Source of the DNA: an uncultured Clostridia bacterium
GTDB taxonomy: Bacteria > Bacillota > Clostridia > Christensenellales > Borkfalkiaceae
Length of the DNA stretch: 64,000 bases
Reading direction: 5' to 3'
Assembly (NCBI GenBank): GCA_947627665.1
Contig: CANQWX010000001.1
Span: 62,001-126,000, forward strand
The position numbers and the translations under genes are program-made. This document shows, piece after piece, positions 1 through 8,619 of this stretch. Below the pieces are notes generated by a model. The model worked only from the letters and a program-made list of their open reading frames with translations. It was not told the origin of the DNA and made no database searches. Within the stretch, counting starts at the first letter, position 1; each line of letters begins with the position of its first letter.

Positions 1-49
1 AGAGTACCTCCGTATTTTTGTCTTAGAACATTTTAGAATACTTTTGCGG

Positions 50-893
50 GAAAGTCAAGAAGAAAGCCGTTATTTTTCGGGGAATATCGCGCGCCCGCCG
101 CGGTTTTTCCCAAAACCGCGGCGGGCGCAAAACGGTATGGATCGCATGCCTTCTCCATTGGAGAGTGTAAAAAGACCCCCTCCATTGGAGGGGGATCAAG
201 GGGGTGGGCAATCACACGTCATATTGAGCGCAGTCGAAATATGACGTCCTTATTATAATGATGTCACCCATTCGACTACGCCTCACGTTGCTCGGCTCGC
301 TACTTCGCCTGCGGCTCGTGCCGCGCTTAGAGAAACAGAACAGCGCGCGGGGCAGGGTGACGTAAACGTCATTCCGAGCGGAACGCAGTGAAGTCGAGGA
401 ATCGCTACCGCACTTGGCGCCCCTGTAGGGGAGCTGGCGAGGCGATAGCCGAGCCTGAGGGGTTTTCGTGACCCCTTTCCCCCTCGCGTTGCTCGGGTAC
501 TTTCCCTTTCAGGGACAGCAAGCGCCCCACACCCCTTCCGTCTTGCCGCCGTTGCGGCAAGCCACCCACCCCTCAAGGGGTGGGCAAGAAAGGCTCCTCC
601 TTAGGAGGTGGAGCATTGCCTTCTGCCAACGATTGATAACCGTTGGCGCAATGCGACATGAGTGCCCCGCCTTTCTAATGTCTAATTCCTTAGGCGGCAC
701 GAGCTGTTAGGCGAAGTAGCGCATTTGCCGCGCGAACGATGACCGAACACGGGGTTCTACCCGTGTGAGAAATGTCACCAAAGGTGACTGAGGTGGTGTT
801 TTCACCACACCCGCCTCGCGTTGCTCGGCACCCTCTCCTAAGGAGAGGGTACCAGGGGGATTCAGGGGGTGGGCAAGGCGCAGTGGCCGCGCC
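50..893. repeat. Intergenic hairpin-module repeat tract 1
   Basis: No credible gene. The stretch is a mosaic of GC-rich inverted-repeat modules that recur between operons through the window: a GCCGCGGTTTT/AAAACCGCGGC hairpin (about 91-126, second copy near 3438), a block with paired CCCCCTCC/GGAGGGGG arms, REP-like 'GTCATTCCGAGCG' pieces (about 369-405), a 'GGGACAGCAAGCGCCCC' block and the 165-bp three-hairpin module (607-771). The short open frames here run through palindromes in all frames and have no family resemblance. Confidence 0.75.
607..771 (-). repeat. Three-hairpin repeat module, copy 1
   Basis: This copy of a roughly 165-bp module also occurs at 25527-25694 and 62059-62226, and shortened at 19532-19646. 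It holds three inverted repeats: CACACGGG/CCCGTGT, CCGCCT/AGGCGG, and CCAACGAT/ATCGTTGG inside an outer GCATTGC/GCAATGC stem. In this copy the CCAACG hairpin carries one mismatch (ACCGTTGG). Confidence 0.8.
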
Positions 894-3191
894 TCACCCT
901 TCCCGCTTCCAATAATAATGGAGGTAACTACCCGTCAAATATCCTGCGGCTGTTGCGGGGTCTTCCAGCCCCGAAACGGTTTCCGCGCCCGACATACCGT
1001 CACTCCGCGACACTTTCCACCCGTTCGGATTTTCAAAATGCACTTCTTTCAACCCGCTACAACCATTGAACGCATAATCCCCAATCGAGGTCACGCTGTC
1101 GGGAATCGTCACCGAAGTCAACGCGCTGCAATGATAGAACGTATACTGATAAATCGCATAATTTTTGCCCGTGGGCGACTTGGCGGGAAGGTTCAATTGT
1201 GTTTCTTTCCCGATATAACCAAGCAAATAACTTTCCTCCCCCTCTTCGTAGAAAATATAGTCATCCACAACAGTCTGTTTGCTCGGCGTATTCTCCGTAT
1301 AAACATGCTTTGCATGATAAGCTTCATATCTTCCCGCTTGGATATTCAACCCCGAATAATTCCATATTTCAATCAGCTTATAATCTAAACCGAATGCATC
1401 TCCGATTTCGGTCACGCCGCTGCCGATCGTGACCGAAGTCAAATTATAACAATATTCGAATGCGCAATTTCCAATCGAGGTCACGCTGTCGGGAATGGTG
1501 ATCGAAGTCAACCCGCTACACTTATAGAACGCCTGGACCGCTATTGTTTTTGTGCCGCTGCGAATGGAATAACTTCCCGAAATCGTATCTTTTGCTTTAA
1601 TCAAATGATTTCCGATATAGAGAACTCCCGCCTTATCCCAATTGCTATCGTTATTATAATAAGCAGTGTCACGAAACGCCTCACCATTGATTCCGGTCAC
1701 GCTGTCGGGAATAGTGATCGAAGTCAACCCGCTACAATTAGAGAACGCATCATATCCGATCTTGGTCACGCTGTCGGGAATAGTAATTGAAGTCAACCCG
1801 CTACAACCCGAGAACGCCGAATATCCAATCTCGGTCACGCCGTTGCCGATCGTGACCGAAGTCAACCCGCTACAACCCAAGAATGCCCTCTCTCCGATTT
1901 CGGTCACGCTGTCGGGAATGGTAACTGCGCCTTTGATCGCTTTTGGAATCGAAAGAATTTGTGTTTGTGCTTTATCATACAAAACGCCATCTTGACTACT
2001 ATATTTTGCATTGCCCTCTCTGACAATATATTTTTCAAGCCCGCTACAATCCCCGAGCGCATCATCTCCGATCGAGGTTACGCCGCTGCCGATCGTGACC
2101 GAAGTCAATCCGCTACAACCATGGAACGCCCTATCCCCAATCTCGGTCACGCTGTCGGGAATGTCAATCGAAGTTAAGCCGCGACAACGCTCGAATGCAT
2201 CATCTCCAATTGATGTCACAAGAAGTCCTTTATATTTACTCGGAATAATAAGTACCGAATCGTCTTTACAAGCGCCAATTCCCGAAACTGTATATTCTGT
2301 CTTTTCTTCGTTGAGTGTATATCTCAGACTGAATGCCCGAAATTCGGCATACTTTATTCCGCACCGATTGCAAACATCATTTTGAAAATCATGTCCGAGC
2401 GGTGCAAGTTTTCTTGTTCCTTTCGTGTGGTAGCCACATATTTGGCAAACTTTCTCCGTGAAACCCTCTTCATCACAGGTCGCCTCTTTGATAACTTCGT
2501 CTTTCAGTTTATGTATATGCCCTTTCTTGGCATAGGTCACTTCTGCGCCCATGATTTCGAGCTTTAATACGCCGTCCTTTATGGTGCCGCTCGCTATAAC
2601 GTCCTTGATCCCGAACAGTTCGGCATACAAAGATACGTTACTGCCGTCGAAATCTACGTCGCAGGAGTAGCCCGATTCATCCGTGTAGGTGTTCCCCTTG
2701 AGGATAAAATATTTTTCGTAGTTATACTCCTCGTTTTCATAGAGGTAGTAGGTGCCATTGTGGCGGTTGATGACGGCAACGGGAATGACGATGGAAAGGA
2801 TAAGGACGAGCACCAAAGCCGCCGCGCCCCAACCGAGGAGCTTTTTATGCGCTCTGGCCCACGCCGAAGCGCCGCCCGCCCTTTGCACCGTTTTCTCCCG
2901 TTGATAGAAGGCGTAGCCGCACTCGGCGCAAAATTTGGTGTCGCCCCCCACGAGGTTTCCGCATTTGGGACAGGTTTTGAGTTCTGTCCATTCTTCTCCG
3001 CATTCGGGGCAGTACTTGCCCTCGAACTCCGTGCCGCATTTGGGACATTTGTTCATTTTGCTATCTCCTTTTCTTTGAATTTCATGCGTTGGAATGGGCG
3101 CAGGTTTTACTTCCCGCCATCGTTTCACACAAACGGGACAAAACTTTGAACTGCCGATCAGTTTTGCGCCGCATATGGGACATTTGTTCAT
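894..3191 (-). CDS. Zinc-ribbon, membrane-anchored BspA-like leucine-rich-repeat protein
   Basis: The 765-residue protein has three Cys-x2-Cys zinc-ribbon knuckle pairs at its N-terminus (CPICG at 4-8, CPKCG at 49-53, CPKCG at 74-78, each with a partner CPxC or CxxCG). A single hydrophobic span follows at about 117-141, with no signal peptidase site, then an extracellular region with a Cys-rich segment (about 224-285) and many LRR_5 (TpLRR/BspA-type) repeats of the form LTSITIPDSVTxIG from about residue 300 to the end. The ribbons should face the cytoplasm and the repeats the outside. BspA-like LRRs typically mediate adhesion or binding, but the ligand here is unknown. The start at 3191 has an AAGGAG site. 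A second in-frame start at 3056 has its own AAAGGAGAT site, so a product 45 residues shorter is possible. Confidence 0.85.
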   Translation of the reverse strand: MNKCPICGAKLIGSSKFCPVCVKRWREVKPAPIPTHEIQRKGDSKMNKCPKCGTEFEGKYCPECGEEWTELKTCPKCGNLVGGDTKFCAECGYAFYQREKTVQRAGGASAWARAHKKLLGWGAAALVLVLILSIVIPVAVINRHNGTYYLYENEEYNYEKYFILKGNTYTDESGYSCDVDFDGSNVSLYAELFGIKDVIASGTIKDGVLKLEIMGAEVTYAKKGHIHKLKDEVIKEATCDEEGFTEKVCQICGYHTKGTRKLAPLGHDFQNDVCNRCGIKYAEFRAFSLRYTLNEEKTEYTVSGIGACKDDSVLIIPSKYKGLLVTSIGDDAFERCRGLTSIDIPDSVTEIGDRAFHGCSGLTSVTIGSGVTSIGDDALGDCSGLEKYIVREGNAKYSSQDGVLYDKAQTQILSIPKAIKGAVTIPDSVTEIGERAFLGCSGLTSVTIGNGVTEIGYSAFSGCSGLTSITIPDSVTKIGYDAFSNCSGLTSITIPDSVTGINGEAFRDTAYYNNDSNWDKAGVLYIGNHLIKAKDTISGSYSIRSGTKTIAVQAFYKCSGLTSITIPDSVTSIGNCAFEYCYNLTSVTIGSGVTEIGDAFGLDYKLIEIWNYSGLNIQAGRYEAYHAKHVYTENTPSKQTVVDDYIFYEEGEESYLLGYIGKETQLNLPAKSPTGKNYAIYQYTFYHCSALTSVTIPDSVTSIGDYAFNGCSGLKEVHFENPNGWKVSRSDGMSGAETVSGLEDPATAAGYLTGSYLHYYWKREG

Positions 3192-3371
3192 AGGTTTTTC
3201 TCCTTATAAAAAAAGTGTGTTCCCGAAAGGAAACACACTGCGTTGGTATCTCCGATCAGGTTACCACACACAAATCGTATATTGCATAAGCTCTGTTAAG
3301 TTGCGACATGCAAAGAGATACGCAATGCCTAAATTGCGCTACTTAACAAAGTTTATGAATTTGTGTGTGGT
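3192..3371 (-). promoter_or_regulatory. Structured 5' leader of the LRR gene (candidate attenuator or riboswitch-like element)
   Basis: From the predicted start near 3371, transcription gives a leader of about 180 nt. It opens with a long imperfect stem: ATTTGTGTGTGG at 3359-3370 pairs with CCACACACAAAT at 3264-3275, and CATAAxCTxTGTTAAGT arms (3341-3357 with 3285-3301) continue it inward around a GC-containing core. The leader ends in a terminator hairpin and U-tract directly before the ribosome binding site. GTGTGT/ACACAC segments in both the long stem and the terminator could form alternative pairings. It resembles no riboswitch class I can name. Confidence 0.55.
3207..3239 (-). terminator. 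Intrinsic terminator inside the LRR leader
   Basis: On the minus strand AGTGTGTT and AACACACT form the arms, extended by CC/GG around a short loop (3214-3239), and seven T residues follow (3208-3214 as A on the plus strand). The ribosome binding site AAGGAG (3200-3205) lies two bases beyond the T-run, so termination would block expression of the gene. Confidence 0.7.
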
Positions 3372-3377
3372 GAGTTC

Positions 3378-3406
3378 AGTATAGCATAACCCAAGCATTT
3401 TTACAA
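3378..3406 (-). promoter_or_regulatory. Promoter of the LRR gene
   Basis: Minus-strand -35 TTGTAA (3401-3406), 17-bp spacer and extended -10 TGCTATACT (hexamer 3378-3383) place the start near 3371, at the base of the long leader stem. Confidence 0.75.
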
Positions 3407-3429
3407 GCGTTTGGGAAAATTTTTTGCAA

Positions 3430-3885
3430 AAAGAACCGCCCGCCGCGGTTTTGGCCAAAACCGCGGCGGGCGCAAAACGGTGTGGAAGTATGCCCTTTCC
3501 ACAGGAGAGGAGGTGTCCTTTGTTCTCCAAAGGCACCACCTCAGTCGCGCAAGCGCGCCAGCTCCTCCTTAGGAGGCGCCATTACCCCCTCCTGCGGAGG
3601 GGGACTAAGGGGGTGGGCTTCTCGGCGCCCCTTGCAGGGGAGCTGGCGAGGCGATAGCCGAGCCTGAGGGGTTTCGTGAACCCTTTCCCCCTCGCGTTGC
3701 TCGGGTACTTTCCCTTTCAGGGACAGCAAGAGGTAGAGATTTCTCCGCGCGGTCGCTTTGCTCCCTTGGTCGAAATGACAAACAAATGATAACGTATTAG
3801 AACGCGCCCCACACCCCTTCCGTCTTGCCGCCGTTGCGGCAAGCCACCCACCCCTCAAGGGGTGGGCAAGTGGCTCCACTTGCGG
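3430..3885. repeat. Intergenic hairpin-module repeat tract 2
   Basis: No gene seen. The tract begins with a second copy of the CCGCCGCGG hairpin (about 3438-3475), followed by the GGAGGGGG-type block, a 'GGCGCCCC..GGGGAGCTGGCGAGGCG' block, a GGGACAGCAAG block and a GTCGAAATGAC REP-like unit. It separates the promoter of the LRR gene from the 3' end of the channel gene. Confidence 0.7.
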
Positions 3886-3892
3886 GAGCGAC

Positions 3893-4564
3893 TTATTGGT
3901 TTTCTTCCTTTTGGGGCTTTATCAGGAGCAGGGCGGGGATGATGAGCGCGCCCAGCGAATTCCCGATGAGGATCATGCAGATGTAGCCGAAACTCTGCCA
4001 GGTGGCAACGCCGTACACCGCAAAATAGAACATGTCCGCAATGGAGTGCTCGTAGCCGCTCAAAATGAACACGGGTATGCCGATCAGCACGCCGAGCACC
4101 GACTGGCGGTTGTTCTTGTAAATATCCACGGCAAGATAGACGAGGATCCCGCAGAGGAAAGCACGCAACAGCCCGAACAGATACCCCTGCTCCAATTTGG
4201 CGGGACAGATGACGTCCGCCGCCGCCTTCATCGTGCCGGGGAACACCCACCCGCACAGGTACCCGAACGCCGCCGTCCCGAGCACGTTCCCCAAAAGTCC
4301 CAAAAGCAAGACGGAGATGTCCTCCTTTTTGTGGGCGGAGAGCACATAGCCGATCTTGCCCGTGTAGAGGGAATAGCCCTTCATGCAGATGCACAGGAGG
4401 GCGATGGGAAAGAGGAACGCCCCCACATAGTACGAAAAGGCGAGGCTGCCGTCCGCGTTCTTCGCGTAGCAGGCGAGAAACACCGCTCCGCCGATCGAGA
4501 TGAGCATGCCTGCGAGAAACCCGTTTGCGATCTTTTGCAAAATTGCGAGTAATTTGTTCTTCAT
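3893..4564 (-). CDS. Formate/nitrite transporter (FNT) family channel
   Basis: The 223-residue polytopic protein has about six hydrophobic segments and the FNT signature SGYEHSIADMFYF (about 167-179), whose His is the central pore residue in FocA/NirC-type pentameric channels. Family members pass small monovalent anions such as formate, nitrite or hydrosulfide; the substrate cannot be chosen from sequence. The protein is slightly shorter than typical FocA (about 270-285 residues). A GGAGG site lies just upstream of the ATG and a near-consensus promoter gives a very short leader. It is monocistronic and points away from the GH3 operon. Confidence 0.88.
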   Translation of the reverse strand: MKNKLLAILQKIANGFLAGMLISIGGAVFLACYAKNADGSLAFSYYVGAFLFPIALLCICMKGYSLYTGKIGYVLSAHKKEDISVLLLGLLGNVLGTAAFGYLCGWVFPGTMKAAADVICPAKLEQGYLFGLLRAFLCGILVYLAVDIYKNNRQSVLGVLIGIPVFILSGYEHSIADMFYFAVYGVATWQSFGYICMILIGNSLGALIIPALLLIKPQKEENQ

Positions 4565-4582
4565 CGGTATCCTCCGACGGAG

Positions 4583-4611
4583 ATTTTATCACACGGCGGG
4601 GCGCTTGTCAA
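4583..4611 (-). promoter_or_regulatory. Promoter of the FNT channel gene
   Basis: Minus-strand -35 TTGACA (4606-4611), 17-bp spacer, -10 TAAAAT (4583-4588). The start would lie only about 10 nt before the GGAGG ribosome binding site. Confidence 0.8.
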
Positions 4612-4667
4612 GCGGGCGGCAGGGCGGGAAGCCGCGGGAAAATCCCAAAGAATTTCGGCATACCCCC

Positions 4668-4696
4668 TTGAAATGGGGAAAAAAGTATGTTATAAT
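4668..4696 (+). promoter_or_regulatory. Distal promoter upstream of the GH3 operon
   Basis: TTGAAA (4668-4673), 17-bp spacer, TATAAT (4691-4696). It would give the GH3 operon a leader of about 260 nt. The intervening 4703-4900 stretch contains only a weak open frame (from 4726, without a ribosome binding site) and several GC-rich short inverted repeats. Confidence 0.65.
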
Positions 4697-4903
4697 GATA
4701 ACAAATCGCAAATTGTGCCGCGGTAATGTCAATTTATGCCGTAAGCGCTGTGCATTTTCGGGGGAAAGATTATAATGAACACGATCGGCGGGACCTCCTC
4801 GCCGGTCCGAATCCCCCCAAAGAACGCTTGCGGGCAGCCGCGGGCGCTTTTTGCGCTTTGCGGGAGCAGATTGTGTCACAAATATTACAAATTATGTTCT
4901 TTT

Positions 4904-4933
4904 TTGCCCTTCCGAATGAAAATGTGATACAAT
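4904..4933 (+). promoter_or_regulatory. Proximal promoter of the GH3 operon
   Basis: TTGCCC (4904-4909), 18-bp spacer, extended -10 TGATACAAT (hexamer 4928-4933), about 30 nt before the GH3 start codon. Confidence 0.65.
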
Positions 4934-4964
4934 GTTCCCAATCTATATTGATAAGGAGCGCTAT

Positions 4965-7421
4965 ATGAACAAGCAAGAGATCGTTTCCAAGATGACTCTG
5001 CGGGAAAAGGCGGACTTTCTGACGGGCGGCGCCTTTTTCAAATCGCGCGCCCTGCCGAGGCTCGGCGTGCGGGATATGTACCTCTCCGACGGCCCCCACG
5101 GGCTGAGAAAACAGGCGGAAGAAGCGGACCACCTCGGACTGCATAAGAGCATCCCGTCCACCTGCTTCCCCACGGCCTCCGTCATGGCGTGCAGCTGGGA
5201 CGAGGAACTGGGCGAACGCGTGGGCAAGGCGCTCGGCAAGGAATCCGCCTCCATCGACGTGGATATGTTGCTCGGGCCGGGGCTGAACATCAAGCGCAGC
5301 CCGCTGTGCGGCAGAGATTTCGAATACTTCTCCGAGGACCCGCTCCTCGCGGGCAAGATGGCTGCCTCCTTTGTGCGCGGCATCCAGTCGGAGAACGTCA
5401 ACGCCTGCATCAAACACTTTGCGGCGAACAACCGCGAATACCGCAGAATGACCTCGGACTCCATCATCGACGAGCGCACCCTGCGCGAAATTTACCTTAC
5501 GGGCTTCGAGATCGCGGTCAAAGAGGGAGGGACGAACACCGTCATGACCTCCTACAACCGCCTCAACGGCACTTTCACCAACGAAAACCAACACCTCCTG
5601 CGCGAGATCCTGCGCGACGAGTGGGGGTATCAAGGCGTCGTCGTCACCGACTGGGCGGGCTGCAACAGCCGCGTCGAGGGCTTGAAGGCGGGCAACGAAC
5701 TCGAAATGCCCCCCTGCAAATACGGCGCGGACGACGTCTATAAGGCGGTGCTCGCGGGCGAGATCCCCGAATCTTTGCTCGACGAGAGCATCGTGCGCAT
5801 CCTCGGGCTGATCGAATTCAGCGATCAGAAGCCCGCCTTCCCCAAGGACGAAAAGGGGAAGAGCAAGCTCGACAGCAAGGAGCGCCTCGCGCTGCTCGAA
5901 GAGAACCACGCCCTCGCGCGGGAAGCCGCCGAAAAGAGCATGGTGCTCCTCAAAAACGACGGCGTGCTCCCGCTCGGCTTAAAGACGAAGGTCGCCATCG
6001 TGGGCGATTTCGCCTTCCATCCCCGCTATCAGGGGGCGGGTTCTTCCATCGTCAATCCGTCGAAGGACATCGAAAAGGGAGAATTCCCCACGGCGCAAAC
6101 GAGCATCAAGGCGCTCAAAGCGAACGTCGTCGCCGAGTGCCAGGGCTTCGACCGCTTCGGCAAACAAAAGAAGAAGCTGTACAAGAAGGCGATCGAGGGC
6201 GCGCTCAAAGCGGACGTCGTGCTCTTCTTCGCGGGGCTTGACGAGTTCTCTGAGGCGGAGGGCATCGACCGCACGGGCATCGGCGTATCCGAGAACCAGA
6301 AAGACCTGCTCCGCGCGCTGCTCGCCACGGGCAAGAAGGTGGTCGTCGTGCTCTCCTGCGGCTCCGTCGTCGAAACGGAGTGGCTGCAAGGCGCTTCCGC
6401 CGTGCTCTATGCGGGGCTTTCGGGACAGGCAGGCGCGGACGCGGCCGCCAATATCCTCTACGGCAAGGTAAATCCCTCGGGCAAGCTCGCCGAAACATGG
6501 GCGGCGGACTTCGGGGATCTCCCCACTTCCCCCAAGGAACTCTTCCCGGGCGGCAGGGACGCGGTGGAATACCGCGAAGGGCTGTTCGTCGGCTACCGCT
6601 ACTTCACCACGGCGGGCGTAAAGCCGCGCTATCCCTTCGGCTACGGGCTGAGCTACACGACGTTTGAATATTCGGACCTCACCGCTTCGGAAAAGGGCGT
6701 GAAGTTCACCGTCAAAAATACGGGCGCCTCGCAGGGCGACGAGATCGCCGAGGTGTACGTTTCCAAGAAGGACAGCCGCCTCGTGCGCCCCGCCCTCGAA
6801 CTGAGAGGGTTTGCCCGCGTGAGCCTCGCCCCCGGCGAGAGCAAGACGGTGGAGATCGCCTTTAATGAACGCACCTTCGCCTACTACGACGCCGCGGAAA
6901 AGGGCTGGCGGACGGAAGCGGGCGGATACGAGATCGGGGTCGGCGCGTCCTCCGAGGACATCCGCCTCACCGCCTCGGTGACGCTGCAAGGCGTGACGCC
7001 CGAAAGCGAACGGGAGAAATATCCCGTCTATGCGAGCTGCGACGTCAAGCACATTCCCGACGAAGAATTTTACGCGCGGCTCGGCTACCTTCCCCAAAAG
7101 GAGGAAACGGGCAAGAAGCGCATCACGGTGGGGGAGAACTCCACGGTGCAGGACCTCAAGCGCGCCAGGGGCTGGACGGGCCGCCTGTTCGCATGGGTCA
7201 TCTGTTCGGCGGCGGTCGGCTGGGCGAAGATGACGGGCAACCGCGCCCTCGAGAACACTCTCATCATGGGCATGGTGCACCAGCCCATCCGCGGCATCGC
7301 CAAATTCGGCGGCTTCTCGCGCAACCAGATGGAGGGGCTTATCACCATGTTCAACGGCCATTTCTTCAAGGGCTTAGGCCTCTTCTTCAAAAAGGAAAAA
7401 GAGCAAAAGGAGGGAAAATAA
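4965..7421 (+). CDS. Glycoside hydrolase family 3 beta-glucosidase (intracellular, canonical domain order)
   Basis: The protein of about 818 residues has the usual GH3 order: TIM-barrel domain first, with the nucleophile Asp in VVTDWAG (D229), then the alpha/beta sandwich, then a fibronectin-III-like domain after the PFGYGLSYTTF signature. A C-terminal extension of about 100 residues follows, rich in hydrophobic stretches (for example LFAWVICSAAVGWAK). There is no signal peptide, so it should cleave imported beta-gluco-oligosaccharides. I chose the ATG at 4965 because AAGGAG sits 6 nt upstream; an earlier ATG at 4932 lies in the -10 region. It heads an operon, and its TAA is followed immediately by the next ATG. 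Confidence 0.92.
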   Translation: MNKQEIVSKMTLREKADFLTGGAFFKSRALPRLGVRDMYLSDGPHGLRKQAEEADHLGLHKSIPSTCFPTASVMACSWDEELGERVGKALGKESASIDVDMLLGPGLNIKRSPLCGRDFEYFSEDPLLAGKMAASFVRGIQSENVNACIKHFAANNREYRRMTSDSIIDERTLREIYLTGFEIAVKEGGTNTVMTSYNRLNGTFTNENQHLLREILRDEWGYQGVVVTDWAGCNSRVEGLKAGNELEMPPCKYGADDVYKAVLAGEIPESLLDESIVRILGLIEFSDQKPAFPKDEKGKSKLDSKERLALLEENHALAREAAEKSMVLLKNDGVLPLGLKTKVAIVGDFAFHPRYQGAGSSIVNPSKDIEKGEFPTAQTSIKALKANVVAECQGFDRFGKQKKKLYKKAIEGALKADVVLFFAGLDEFSEAEGIDRTGIGVSENQKDLLRALLATGKKVVVVLSCGSVVETEWLQGASAVLYAGLSGQAGADAAANILYGKVNPSGKLAETWAADFGDLPTSPKELFPGGRDAVEYREGLFVGYRYFTTAGVKPRYPFGYGLSYTTFEYSDLTASEKGVKFTVKNTGASQGDEIAEVYVSKKDSRLVRPALELRGFARVSLAPGESKTVEIAFNERTFAYYDAAEKGWRTEAGGYEIGVGASSEDIRLTASVTLQGVTPESEREKYPVYASCDVKHIPDEEFYARLGYLPQKEETGKKRITVGENSTVQDLKRARGWTGRLFAWVICSAAVGWAKMTGNRALENTLIMGMVHQPIRGIAKFGGFSRNQMEGLITMFNGHFFKGLGLFFKKEKEQKEGK

Positions 7422-8600
7422 ATGAGCAAATATACCGAAAAGGACCTGCAATTGCAGTTAAAACCTTATTCGCAGAACGGCTTTGTCGCCTTCTTCCAAA
7501 AGATCTGGCGCGGGTGGCTCTCGGCGTGGTACGGCTTCGCCGACAAGCACCCCAAGCTCGCCAATATCATTTACATGGTATTCTTCTTCATCGTATTCTC
7601 GGAGGGCGTGACGATCTTCCAGTTCCTCGTCATGACGTTCCTGCCCTATGCGTTCGAAAGCATGTGGACCCAGCCCTTTGTGTGGCCTGCGGTCGCGCTT
7701 CCGTGGAAAGACGCTGCGGGGAACGCGCTGAACTATGCCATCTTCAATGAACCCGTGAAATTCCTCGACACCGCGGAGAAAGTGTACCTTGCCTCCACGG
7801 CGGACCTGGTCGCCCAATACCAGGCGGCAGGCTATACCCTGCAAAGCTCGGGGCTTGGGAACTTCATCGCCTTCGAGATCGCCGTATTCCTCGCGCAGTG
7901 CATCAACTTCCCGCTCCAGCGGAACATCACCTACCGCTCCCACGGCAACCCGTGGTACCAGGCAATGTGGTATTTCATCGGCTGGGTGCTCGTTTCGATC
8001 TTTACCAACGCCGTGTGGGGGATCATCAACCCCATCCTCCTTTGGTGGAACTGGAACGACGTTGTGATCGGCCTTCTGAAAACGGTGCTCACGGGCGGCG
8101 TTTCGATGGTGATCTTCTTCTTCGTGTTCCTCGTCATCTTCCCCGACAACAACAAGGTCGCAAGGAAGGCGAAGGCGAAGTACGAAAAGCTCGTGGCGGC
8201 CAAGGCGCCCGCGGCGAAGATCGCCAAGGCGGAGAAGGCGTACAAAGCAGCGCAGGACAAGGCGGACCGCTCCAATTCCGAGAAGGAATATCACCAGGCG
8301 CTCACGCAGGCCAATTCCAAGGCCCTCAAATATTTCGCCACCGTCAAAGAGGCGGCCGCGGCGGAAGAGGCGACCAAGGCGGCGGCAGCGCAGCTCGAAG
8401 CCGCAAGAAAGGCGGAACTTCCCGTCAACAAGCTCGCCAAGAAGGTCGCGGAACTTGCCGAAGCGCAGAAGAAAGAAGAGGAGCTGAAAGCCCGCATTTC
8501 CCACAATTTCGAAGCCGCCTGCGACGCCATCGACGTCAAAGAGGAAAAGACCCGCGTCTATACCGAGGTCATGCAGCGGCTCGGCCTGCAAGTAAAATAA
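7422..8600 (+). CDS. GtrA-like polytopic membrane protein with coiled-coil tail
   Basis: The 392-residue protein has about four hydrophobic spans in its first 240 residues. The segment AQCINFPLQRNITYRSHG resembles the GtrA/DPMS-type signature of small membrane proteins thought to help flip or present polyprenyl-linked sugars. The last 150 residues are an Ala/Lys/Glu-rich, predicted coiled coil. Its ATG abuts the GH3 stop codon and a GGAGG site lies inside the GH3 3' end, so the two are translationally linked. A GT2 two genes downstream fits a lipid-linked glycan role. The family assignment is tentative. Confidence 0.6.
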   Translation: MSKYTEKDLQLQLKPYSQNGFVAFFQKIWRGWLSAWYGFADKHPKLANIIYMVFFFIVFSEGVTIFQFLVMTFLPYAFESMWTQPFVWPAVALPWKDAAGNALNYAIFNEPVKFLDTAEKVYLASTADLVAQYQAAGYTLQSSGLGNFIAFEIAVFLAQCINFPLQRNITYRSHGNPWYQAMWYFIGWVLVSIFTNAVWGIINPILLWWNWNDVVIGLLKTVLTGGVSMVIFFFVFLVIFPDNNKVARKAKAKYEKLVAAKAPAAKIAKAEKAYKAAQDKADRSNSEKEYHQALTQANSKALKYFATVKEAAAAEEATKAAAAQLEAARKAELPVNKLAKKVAELAEAQKKEEELKARISHNFEAACDAIDVKEEKTRVYTEVMQRLGLQVK

Positions 8601-8619
8601 AGCGAGGAGGCCGCTTCGG

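Noticed and set aside
4726-4968. An 80-codon gene in the GH3 operon leader
   Set aside because: No ribosome binding site, no domain, and it overlaps the proximal promoter and the GH3 start.
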